Source of the DNA: Candidatus Hydrogenedentota bacterium
GTDB lineage: Bacteria > Hydrogenedentota > Hydrogenedentia > Hydrogenedentales > JAEUWI01
Length of the DNA: 64,000 nt
Assembly: GCA_019637335.1 (NCBI GenBank)
Contig: JAHBVV010000007.1
Coordinates: forward strand, 124,001-188,000
Reading direction: 5' to 3'
Made by a program: the position numbers and the translations under genes. Within the stretch, counting starts at the first letter, position 1; each line of letters opens with the position of its first letter. This document shows, piece by piece, positions 52,251 through 59,775 of this stretch. The notes beneath the pieces are model-generated. The model was not told where the DNA came from. It did no database searches and saw nothing but the letters and a program-made list of their open reading frames with translations.

Positions 52251-54065
52251 ATGGGCATACTGCTGATTCATCTTGGTTCGGTTGCGGCGCTTGCGGTAGC
52301 TGTGGCGCTGGCTTGCCGGCTGGGGAACTTTCGGCCCGCCATATGCCATGCGCTCTGGCTGGTGGTCCTCCTGAAACTGGCCGCGCCGCCGCTGGTCGCG
52401 TGGCCGCTTGGCGGCGCACTTTGGGAATCGATGGATCTAATGGCCGGAAGCAACGCGCAATCCGCTGTGGAGACGCCGAACCGCGCCCCCGTTGCGCGCG
52501 TATCCATGGTCGAGGAGGCGGGTGGCGTCACTGGCGCGGCGGATGCATCGGCCCCGGCGGGCCCGGCGCTGGCCGCCCAATGGTTGCCGGCAATGCTGGC
52601 GGGCCTCTGGCTGGCCGGTGGCGTATGCGTGCTTTGGCGGATAGGGTGGCAGGTTCGCCGCGTGCGCCGTGAAGTAGCCGACGGAACGCCGCCCCCGCCC
52701 TGGTTCGAGGATCGGTTGGCGTCTGCGGGCGCGGCCCTGGGCGTGGCGCCACCCCGCGCGGTCGTGACGCCGGGTCCCGGGGCGGCCTGCATTCAGATCG
52801 CGGGCGCGCCCGTGCTCGTCGTGTCCGCGGACGCCTTGCGGGCGCTCGGTGCGAACGCGTGGGACCCCATTCTGACCCACGAGCTCGCGCACCTGAAGCG
52901 GCGCGACCACTGGGTGGCCTGGCTGGTGCTGCTGGCGGGCGCGATCTGGTGGTGGAATCCGGTGTATTGGTGGGCCCGCCACCGCATACACCTCTACAGC
53001 GAAATGGCGTGCGACGCCTGGGTTGTGGAACGGCTCCCGGGTGAGCGGCGTTCCTACGCGGAGGTCATCGTGCGTGTCATGCGCTTGATCGCGGATCAAT
53101 CCGCGCCAGCGCCGGCGCTCGGGCTTGCCGTATGGTCGGCGGCCACACAGGAAAGGAGGCTCTGGATGATTATGAAGGCAAAGGGATCGTGCCGCGTATC
53201 GTGGCGGCCCGCGGCGGCCATTACCGCACTGGCGCTGGCGGTGACGCCGGCCTGGATTGCGCCGGGCGAGCCTGGGCCCGCCGGCGCGGAGGCGGACGCG
53301 GAGCGTGCGGCGGGATGGAGGCTTTCGCTGGAACCGGCGGAAAAGGTGAAGAAGGATCTCGAAGAATCCGTCAGCTTCGAGTTCAGAGACATTCACCTGA
53401 AAGACGTGCTTGAGTACGTTTCAGAGCGTTGGGACATCAACATCGTCCTGGATCAGCGGGCGGTCGCGCCCGAAAAGGATGAAGGAGCCGCGGATTCGCC
53501 CGCCGGCGCGCAGGAGAAGCGGGCCTACGCGAGCGATGGCCATGTTTCGGAGGTAAATATACAGAACGCGCCCCTGGGCGACGCGCTCAGGACCCTATTG
53601 GCCCCCCTGAAGCTGACACATCAGGCGCGCGGCCATGCGGTCTGGGTTACCTCCCCCGAACTCATCGTTCAGGATCAGGCGGCGCCATTGCCGTCCGCCG
53701 CATTCGAAGAGGGCGAGATCCTGAAGAAACTCGGTTCCCGCGTGAATCTCGAGTTTGAGTCGATCGACATCCGGGACGCCGTCCTGTTCATGAGCGACTC
53801 CGCGGATGTGAATTTCGTCATGGACAAGCGGGCTTTTCGCCTCCGCGAGGGTGAATCGACTCCAGTTTTTGGCTGGTCCCAGCCGGAAGACGCGACGGAC
53901 GGAATCATCGACTACATGAACCTGGAGGTACCGTTGGGCGAGGCCCTCTACGTGATGACACGGCTGCTCGGGCTTACGTACGCCGTGCACGAAGAGTTCG
54001 TGGTCATATCCACACCCGAACTCGTTGGGGAGTTGGGCGCGCAGAAGAAGCAACCGGCGGAGTGA
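52251..54065 (+). CDS. BlaR1-like M56 peptidase with two STN-like sensor domains
   Basis: Residues about 1-340 are a BlaR1/MecR1-type membrane zinc protease with segments near 4-20, 30-48, 108-128 and 220-240. The zinc site is HELAH (210-214) in LTHELAHLKRRDHW, with Glu251 in SEMACDAW as likely third ligand. A last helix (about 317-335) exports the C-terminal part. Canonical BlaR1 carries a penicillin-binding domain there; this protein instead has two related domains resembling secretin/TonB short N-terminal (STN) domains: VSFEFRDIHLKDVLEYVSER (about 372-475) and VNLEFESIDIRDAVLFMSDS (about 492-600). Each ends with a V-W-V-T-S-PELI or FVVISTPELV strand. It presumably senses an envelope signal and cleaves the adjacent repressor. 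No beta-lactamase is nearby. Confidence 0.88.
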   Translation: MGILLIHLGSVAALAVAVALACRLGNFRPAICHALWLVVLLKLAAPPLVAWPLGGALWESMDLMAGSNAQSAVETPNRAPVARVSMVEEAGGVTGAADASAPAGPALAAQWLPAMLAGLWLAGGVCVLWRIGWQVRRVRREVADGTPPPPWFEDRLASAGAALGVAPPRAVVTPGPGAACIQIAGAPVLVVSADALRALGANAWDPILTHELAHLKRRDHWVAWLVLLAGAIWWWNPVYWWARHRIHLYSEMACDAWVVERLPGERRSYAEVIVRVMRLIADQSAPAPALGLAVWSAATQERRLWMIMKAKGSCRVSWRPAAAITALALAVTPAWIAPGEPGPAGAEADAERAAGWRLSLEPAEKVKKDLEESVSFEFRDIHLKDVLEYVSERWDINIVLDQRAVAPEKDEGAADSPAGAQEKRAYASDGHVSEVNIQNAPLGDALRTLLAPLKLTHQARGHAVWVTSPELIVQDQAAPLPSAAFEEGEILKKLGSRVNLEFESIDIRDAVLFMSDSADVNFVMDKRAFRLREGESTPVFGWSQPEDATDGIIDYMNLEVPLGEALYVMTRLLGLTYAVHEEFVVISTPELVGELGAQKKQPAE

Positions 54066-54111
54066 ACGCTGCGGGCGCCACGCATCTGGGCCATAACAGT
54101 CACTGACCGCC

Positions 54112-54128
54112 GTGGCCGGGCTGGCCAC
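54112..54128. terminator. Hairpin between convergent genes
   Basis: GTGGCCGGGCTGGCCAC is a perfect 6-bp stem with a 5-base loop in the 67-base gap between the M56 gene and the convergent ceramidase-like gene. It is well placed for a bidirectional terminator but lacks T-runs. Confidence 0.35.
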
Positions 54129-54132
54129 CGCC

Positions 54133-55521
54133 TTACGCCAGCAGCTTTTTCATGCCGGCCGTCATGAGGTCGTCCACCTGGCGATCGCAGAAGGCGACGG
54201 TGGTCTCGTAGCCGCCTTTGTCGTATTCCTCCTTCACGGGGATGTACCACGGGCCGCCGTCGCCGTAGGCCGCCGTCGCGACGAAGCGTTCCGATGCGAG
54301 CTCCTGGGCGCGCAGCTGGTATTCAATGAAGCACTCGGCCGGCAGGTGCAGCAGGCTGACGTTGTTGATCGCCAGCGCGCTCAGCACAATGGGCGGCGCG
54401 CCCGCGCGGACGCGGCGGATCCAGCTGAGGGTATATGAGGGCCGGTTGCGCGCGACCACCGGGTTTTCGTGGTTGTTTATCTCGCGTTCGATCGCGTCCG
54501 CGTCGAACACCGCGTGGGCGGGCGGCAGCAGCGGAACGGTCCGCCATTCCACGGCCCCCACGGGCTCGCGGACCAGCGCCGCCTCGGCCCGGAGGATGCC
54601 GTCGTACATGCGCTGCGCCAACACGTCCCGGACGGGTTTGGATCCGTCGTTGTACTTGCCCGCGGCAATGTTGCCGGCGCAGCCCGTGAAGTACAGGTGC
54701 GCGCAGCCCGGGTCCTCGGCCTGTCGGCGTTTGCGGGCGAGCCCGCAGAAGTCGCTGCTGACCATGCCGTCGCCGTAATAGCTCATGGGGTGTGTGGCGT
54801 AGTAGTGGCAGGCCGCGATCTTCTCGTCGCCATCGTAGAAGGCGACCGTCTTCAGCCACGGATCGATCAGGCCCTCCGGCAGCGCGCGCAGCGCCTCGTC
54901 CGTGCAGCTGCTCCCGCGCATCGCCTTGACGACGCCATTCTCGTCCCGCGATACGCGGCGGTTCGAGGCGACCTGCTCCACCTGGCCCTGGCCGTGGGCG
55001 ATATGGGTCACGGGCCGCGCCGCCGGCAGCGCTTCGCGGATGGCGTCGCGCCCGCGATCGAGGCAGGTGTTGAAGTAGTCAATCTCGATGATGTGCGGCA
55101 GATCGCCCTGCGCCGCGACGATGGCCTCACTGTTCAGGCACGCGAAGGGCGCGTTGTGCTGGTGCACGCACTGCACCGCGACGCGATCCGGCGTCGTGCC
55201 CGCGGCCTCGGCCAGCGCCGCGCGCCACGCGACGTGCGCGCCGTTGAGCAGGCCCGTCCAGTCCACCGCGCACAGCACGATGGGATCGCCCGCGCCGAGC
55301 AACACGATCCCGATGGCCTCCAGCGGATCATCCACGCCGACGACGGGCTTTATCCAGCCGCCGCAGAGGGAATGGCCTTCCGGCGGGGTCACGTCGAAGC
55401 GGAACGGCGCGATCCGGAGCGCGGTGGCGGCATGCGCTTCGCGCGCCAGCGATCCGAGGGTCCAGCCGGCGAGGGAGGCGGTCAGGGTCTGGGCGAAAAA
55501 GTCCCGGCGGGTCGTGGCCAT
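54133..55521 (-). CDS. Tat-exported neutral ceramidase-like protein
   Basis: From ATG 55521 (GGAGG 8 bases upstream) the product is 462 residues. It begins with a Tat signal, TTRRDFFAQTLTASLAGW, then a cleavable region ending AREAHAA. The body matches neutral/alkaline non-lysosomal ceramidase-like proteins: RIAPFRFDVTPPEG (near 40), CVHQHNAPFACL (near 125; metal histidines), YATHPMSYYGDGMVSSDFCG (near 245-265) and FTGCAGNIAAGKYNDGS (near 285). Many bacterial relatives are annotated only as hypothetical alkaline ceramidase-like and may act on other amides or esters. A 76-residue N-terminal extension is possible but would bury the Tat motif. It is convergent with the M56 gene and divergent from the surface-protein cluster. 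Confidence 0.85.
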   Translation of the reverse strand: MATTRRDFFAQTLTASLAGWTLGSLAREAHAATALRIAPFRFDVTPPEGHSLCGGWIKPVVGVDDPLEAIGIVLLGAGDPIVLCAVDWTGLLNGAHVAWRAALAEAAGTTPDRVAVQCVHQHNAPFACLNSEAIVAAQGDLPHIIEIDYFNTCLDRGRDAIREALPAARPVTHIAHGQGQVEQVASNRRVSRDENGVVKAMRGSSCTDEALRALPEGLIDPWLKTVAFYDGDEKIAACHYYATHPMSYYGDGMVSSDFCGLARKRRQAEDPGCAHLYFTGCAGNIAAGKYNDGSKPVRDVLAQRMYDGILRAEAALVREPVGAVEWRTVPLLPPAHAVFDADAIEREINNHENPVVARNRPSYTLSWIRRVRAGAPPIVLSALAINNVSLLHLPAECFIEYQLRAQELASERFVATAAYGDGGPWYIPVKEEYDKGGYETTVAFCDRQVDDLMTAGMKKLLA

Positions 55522-55700
55522 AAGGGAATTCCTCCTGGGCTTGTCATTGTTGCGTGGAGCTACTGTAAAAGATCGCAGGGCCGCCAATCCAGTGGCCGCC
55601 GCATACCCCGCAACGGGGCTGCGAAATGCGCGGATTTTTCCCGCGGCGCGCCGGGCTTCCGCACCCCCGCATTGCCGCAGCCGCGCCGGGAACAAAATGC

Positions 55701-55729
55701 TTGCCAAACCGGGCGGCTTGTGGTATTGT
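55701..55729 (+). promoter_or_regulatory. Sigma70-like promoter of the surface-protein cluster
   Basis: TTGCCA (55701-55706) and TATTGT (55724-55729) are separated by 17 bases in the 578-base divergent gap. The start point would be near 55736, leaving a leader of about 360 bases before the ATG at 56100. No gene is visible in the gap. Confidence 0.5.
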
Positions 55730-55840
55730 TTAAGCACAAAGTGCACCACAAGGCAAGATAGGTTGAACAGTAGTTCAGTCGGCTAGTGTTTTTCAGGGGC
55801 GCCGGCGGGCGCGCTGTAGAAAATTTTCATGGCATCACGG

Positions 55841-55880
55841 CGCAAGGGCTTGCGAGAGTCGGCTCTTGCGTAATTTTTTT
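55841..55880 (+). terminator. Terminator-like hairpin with T-run in the leader (candidate attenuator)
   Basis: GCGAGAG (55852-55858), a TCGG loop and CTCTTGC (55863-55869) form a 7-bp stem (one G-U), followed by GTAATTTTTTT. It is the best intrinsic-terminator-like sequence in the window. Just upstream, CGCAAGGGCTTGCG (55841-55854) can form an alternative stem that takes bases from the terminator's left arm. It lies downstream of the promoter at 55701 and about 220 bases before the first surface gene, so it could decide read-through. Confidence 0.55.
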
Positions 55881-56099
55881 ATCGCCCGCGATGGCGCCCC
55901 TTCGTGCGGGGGCTTCGCCGCAATGGGCATCGTTCTGCCGCAGGGAAAGGAACGTGTCATGGCCTGGGATCGTGCAGGGCGAGGGCGGCCGGCCGCCCGT
56001 ATTGGGTCACCGGTGTTGTGGAGGGCGTGGAGGCACGCCGCCGTGAGGAAGGAAGACATCGTGACGGCGTTCTCACCTACAATAACGGGAGTTCCTGTC

Positions 56100-59000
56100 A
56101 TGGTTGTTCAGATACTTTTCACGCACATCCGTCGTGTGGCGATTTTCGTGTACGCGGCTTTCGGCGGCCTTCGAAGCACCACACGCATACGATCTGCGGC
56201 GCTTCTGCTGATTGGCGTGCTTTGCATGCTGGCCAGTCAGGGGGATGCGTATGCGGAGTTGGATGTAAGGCTGCGGGCGGCATCCGGCGGGGGCACGGCA
56301 CGCTCGTCGTCATTTGGATCGCAATGCAGCCAACAGGCGCCCTTCCCCGAGTCCGGCGCCTCGAGCTACTCGATTCATGAACGATGTGAGCGTCTGAATT
56401 TCACCTCAATCGGCGAGATCCAGGGTGGTTTTGATGTCGAAGTAGTGAACGATCGCCTCGAGCATTTCAGCATGTCCGCAATGGCGACGGGCGAGGTGGA
56501 CCCGGCCGGTTCCGATTCCGTGACACCGAACCCGAATGCCGGTGGCACCATCTCCATGTCTGTCCAGTTCGAAGTACTACGTCCGGTTCGCGCAATCATC
56601 TCGGGGAGCGTCACATCAAGCGCCAGGGACAGAGCGGGGGTGACGGCCAGGGCGGAAATGCTGCTTCGAACACCGACCGGCGGGCCCTTTCTTGGGGTTT
56701 GCTCGCGCGAAGTCTCCCCGGTGCCCGATCAATTCACTTGCTTCGATTCGGTGTACACGGAGCTTGCAACCCTGCCAGCAAGCATTGAACTCATGCCGGG
56801 CAACCACGATTTCCGAGTGTCGGTAAGCGCGAACGCCCTTGCCTCTGTTAATTTTCCGCTCGGCGGCGTAACGGCGGGCTCGGCATCGCTCATGGTGAGC
56901 TTCGAGCGGATCGACAGCGGCGCGTGTTGCGACGGCGAGGGGTGCGCACTGCGCAGCGAGGCCGCTTGCCACGATCGCGGCGGCACTTTCTTCGGTGTCG
57001 ACTCGAGTTGCGAAGATGCCGGCTGCGAAGTCCCCCTGCGATGGTCCAACCCCGCGGGCGGCGACTTCAACACGGCGGCCAACTGGACGCCCGAGCGCGC
57101 GCCGGAACACAGCCCGGAGCGTAGCGACACGGTCGTCTTTGAACTCGGCGGGCAGCTTCCCGTGAACGCCACGGGGGCGCGGGCGGGCCGCATGATCGTG
57201 CGCAACGGGATCGTGGACCTCCTCGGCGATGCGCGCCTGTTTGCGTCCTCGCTCGACGAGCCTTCGCTGCTGGTGGGCAACAACGGAATTCTGAACGTAA
57301 TCGGGGGCACCTTCCAATCGGTCAATGCCTCACTCGGCGAATCGTCTTTCGCACGGGGCGAGGTTTCGGTGCTCAACGAGGGCACGCGCTGGGAGAACGA
57401 CGGCCGACTGCTGGTGGGGGACGGCGGCCCGGGCAAGCTGAGCGTGGTCAACGGCATTGCGTCGGCCCTGGAAACACGCATCGGCGGCGGCGCGCTGGCG
57501 GGCGGCGAGGTCGTGGTGGGGGGGGCGACATCCACATTTCGGAGCGGCAACTTGGCCATCGGATTCGCCGGCCCAGGCCTGCTCGACATCCGGGACGGCA
57601 GCAACGTCTTTAGCCGGGAGGCCGTTATCGGCCGCGCGATTGACGGGACGCACGAAGTGCTGGTGGGGGGCGGAGATGCCCCTGGCGGGGACGCGGATTG
57701 GTTCATCAGCGAGGGATTGGTAATTGGCGATGGCGGCAAAGGGTCCTTGCGTATTTCGGAGCGCGGCTTCGTAACGGTGGAGAAGGATGTACAGCTTGGC
57801 GCTGGCTCCTCCATCCGTATGGAAGGTGATAGTTCCTTCACTATGGATAACCTATTTGTTGGTCATGCTCCGGAGGGCGACATAGCCGTGGTGAACCTGA
57901 GCCTCGGCGCGGAGTTAATCGCGCGGAATCTTTTGGGCCTGGGCAGGGAAACGGGAGCCCTTATGGTCATAGACAGCGCCAAATTGACTATGTCACTGGA
58001 TGCCGATGATCTCGGTGGAATCGCGATCGGTGTAGAACGGGAGGCCATACTGGAGCTCAAAGGGGCTGAAACTCGCGTGGTATCGAAGATACTGCATATT
58101 GGAAACCTCGCGCCTGGTTTCCTCTTTATCCTCGACCGTGCCACCCTGTTCAGCGGGACGGCCGTGGTGGGAACCGTCGAGGGCGATCCCGATTTGAAGT
58201 CTGCCGTTATCATCGGGAATTCGGCATCCTACCCGGACGATGGCGTACCGAACTGGGAAGTCGGAAGTTTCCTGACCGTGGGCGACGCCCACGAGGGCGA
58301 GGTCCTGGTCAGGGACGGCGGCTCGGTCGTCGTCCGGAGATCGTTGATAGTGGGCGCGAACGCGGATGGCACGCTCGTCGTGCGCGGGGAGGGCGAGAAC
58401 GCGGAAACGCCTTCGCTCCTCCTGGCCGAGGAGAATGTGGAACTCGGCACGGGAGAAGGCGTGAAGGCAAATCTCAGCATCGAGGCGGGCGGGATCGTCA
58501 GCATCCGGGACGACCTCGTGATCGCGGCCGAGAGGATTTCCAAGGGCACGGTTCAATTGTTTGATCGAAACAGCGCGGGTATCGGCAGCCGTTTGTCGGT
58601 GGGCAGCGAGCCGGAATCGGACAACAGCCAGCTCATTGTCGGGCAGGGCGGAGAGGGGGAACTCCATATCTTTCCGGACAGCACGGTGTCGGCCTTCCGC
58701 GTTGTGGCGGGTGTCAATTCGGGAAGCCTCGGAACCATCTATGTCGAGGGCGACGTCGACGACGATGGCATCGGCAAAGGAGATCCGCCTGCGGCGGGAC
58801 CGATCCAGCTTGTCGTGGAAGACGAACTGCGCATCGGCGGTGGCACCGGCGACACGTCAGGCGTTGGGATATTGGCGTTGGCGGCGGCGCGCATTCAAGC
58901 CGACCGCGTGCTGGTGAACGGAACCGTGGAGGGCGAGGGCGAAATCATCGCCCCCAATGGCGTGACCGGCGCGGGCGTGTTGCGGCCCGGCGTCGCGGTG

Positions 59001-59603
59001 TCGGCGGACGTCGTCGCGGTGGAGGGCGAAGGGGGTTCGGCCAAGCGCAGAAAATCGACCGGCCCCGGCGCGCTCACCATCACCGGCGACCTGACCCTGG
59101 AGCCCGGCGCGCGGGTGGAGTTGCGCGTCTTCGGGCCGGGCGCGGGCCAGTCGGATCGCCTCGAAGTTGCCGGCACCTTGACAGCGGGCGGCTCGCTCGA
59201 CATCCGCTTCGAAAACGGCTATCTCCCCGCGGCGGGCGACCGGCTCACGCCCATCGCGGCACTGGGCGGCGTCGTGGGCGATTTCCAGGCCATCCGCTTC
59301 CCCGACCTGGACCCCGCGTTTCAGTTTGAGGCCACCGCCACGGGCGACGGCCTGGCCATCACGGCCCTGAACGACGCCCTCCCCGCCGGTGCTGAGGGCG
59401 AGGGCGAAGGCGAAGGCGAAGGCGAAGGTGAAGGCGAAGGCGAGGGTGAGGGTGATCCTGACCCGACACCGCCGCCCGGCGGCTGCCAGTTCAGCAAGCA
59501 AATGGAGACCATCGAACGCATGTTTGGCGACTGGATTGCGGTGCTCCTCGCACTCGGGGTGTTGCTGGGCGGCAGCCAGTGGCGTCGTTCGCTGTCTGAT
59601 TGA
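56100..59603 (+). CDS. Surface repeat protein 1, T5SS/PEP-CTERM-type repeats, (GE)n anchor
   Basis: From ATG 56100 (GGGAG 8 bases upstream) the product is 1167 residues. A hydrophobic export signal is near residues 33-54 (AALLLIGVLCMLAS). Residues about 55-270 form an unrecognised beta domain. Residues 274-314 are a Cys motif (GACCDGEGCALRSEAACHDR, then GGTFFG and further Cys). Next comes a W-x-NPAGGDFNTAANW motif and, to about 950, glycine-rich repeats (VSVLNEGTRWENDGRLLVGD, GGPGKLSVVNG) of the T5SS/PEP-CTERM-associated type, which fold as beta-helices. An autotransporter-like passenger end (LTLEPGARVELRVFGPGAGQ) follows. The C-terminus is E(GE)9, a Pro linker, Cys, a SKQMETIERMFGDW motif, a hydrophobic helix and Arg-Arg. 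No autotransporter barrel exists, so anchoring by the C-terminus is inferred. Upstream alternative starts would add over 75 unlikely residues. Confidence 0.85.
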   Translation: MVVQILFTHIRRVAIFVYAAFGGLRSTTRIRSAALLLIGVLCMLASQGDAYAELDVRLRAASGGGTARSSSFGSQCSQQAPFPESGASSYSIHERCERLNFTSIGEIQGGFDVEVVNDRLEHFSMSAMATGEVDPAGSDSVTPNPNAGGTISMSVQFEVLRPVRAIISGSVTSSARDRAGVTARAEMLLRTPTGGPFLGVCSREVSPVPDQFTCFDSVYTELATLPASIELMPGNHDFRVSVSANALASVNFPLGGVTAGSASLMVSFERIDSGACCDGEGCALRSEAACHDRGGTFFGVDSSCEDAGCEVPLRWSNPAGGDFNTAANWTPERAPEHSPERSDTVVFELGGQLPVNATGARAGRMIVRNGIVDLLGDARLFASSLDEPSLLVGNNGILNVIGGTFQSVNASLGESSFARGEVSVLNEGTRWENDGRLLVGDGGPGKLSVVNGIASALETRIGGGALAGGEVVVGGATSTFRSGNLAIGFAGPGLLDIRDGSNVFSREAVIGRAIDGTHEVLVGGGDAPGGDADWFISEGLVIGDGGKGSLRISERGFVTVEKDVQLGAGSSIRMEGDSSFTMDNLFVGHAPEGDIAVVNLSLGAELIARNLLGLGRETGALMVIDSAKLTMSLDADDLGGIAIGVEREAILELKGAETRVVSKILHIGNLAPGFLFILDRATLFSGTAVVGTVEGDPDLKSAVIIGNSASYPDDGVPNWEVGSFLTVGDAHEGEVLVRDGGSVVVRRSLIVGANADGTLVVRGEGENAETPSLLLAEENVELGTGEGVKANLSIEAGGIVSIRDDLVIAAERISKGTVQLFDRNSAGIGSRLSVGSEPESDNSQLIVGQGGEGELHIFPDSTVSAFRVVAGVNSGSLGTIYVEGDVDDDGIGKGDPPAAGPIQLVVEDELRIGGGTGDTSGVGILALAAARIQADRVLVNGTVEGEGEIIAPNGVTGAGVLRPGVAVSADVVAVEGEGGSAKRRKSTGPGALTITGDLTLEPGARVELRVFGPGAGQSDRLEVAGTLTAGGSLDIRFENGYLPAAGDRLTPIAALGGVVGDFQAIRFPDLDPAFQFEATATGDGLAITALNDALPAGAEGEGEGEGEGEGEGEGEGEGDPDPTPPPGGCQFSKQMETIERMFGDWIAVLLALGVLLGGSQWRRSLSD
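59394..59450 (+). repeat. Hexamer repeat GAGGGC/GAAGGC encoding E(GE)9
   Basis: Nineteen codons alternate Glu and Gly. Synonymous choice (GAA/GAG, GGC/GGT) varies along the tract. Gain or loss of a hexamer would keep the frame. Confidence 0.95.
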
Positions 59604-59775
59604 GTAGAGAATTCACGGGGACGCCACCCGCGGACCCGTGCCTGCAATATCGCTGGGCGGCTGGAATCCGGTGGCTCGGAAATTATCGAATGGGAGTACG
59701 AACCGGGCGGATTCGCCTGGTGGTTCCCCGTCATTGGTGGGCTTTCCATGAGTCCGAAGTTCTGGAGAAATGACC

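Noticed and set aside
51801..54065. Beta-lactam resistance locus
   Set aside because: There is no beta-lactamase or PBP2a gene nearby and the sensor lacks a penicillin-binding domain; only the BlaI/M56 regulatory logic is supported.
55866..56099. N-terminal extension of surface protein 1 from an upstream start
   Set aside because: It would add 78 residues without a signal peptide in front of the real hydrophobic export segment; the ATG at 56100 has a well-spaced GGGAG.
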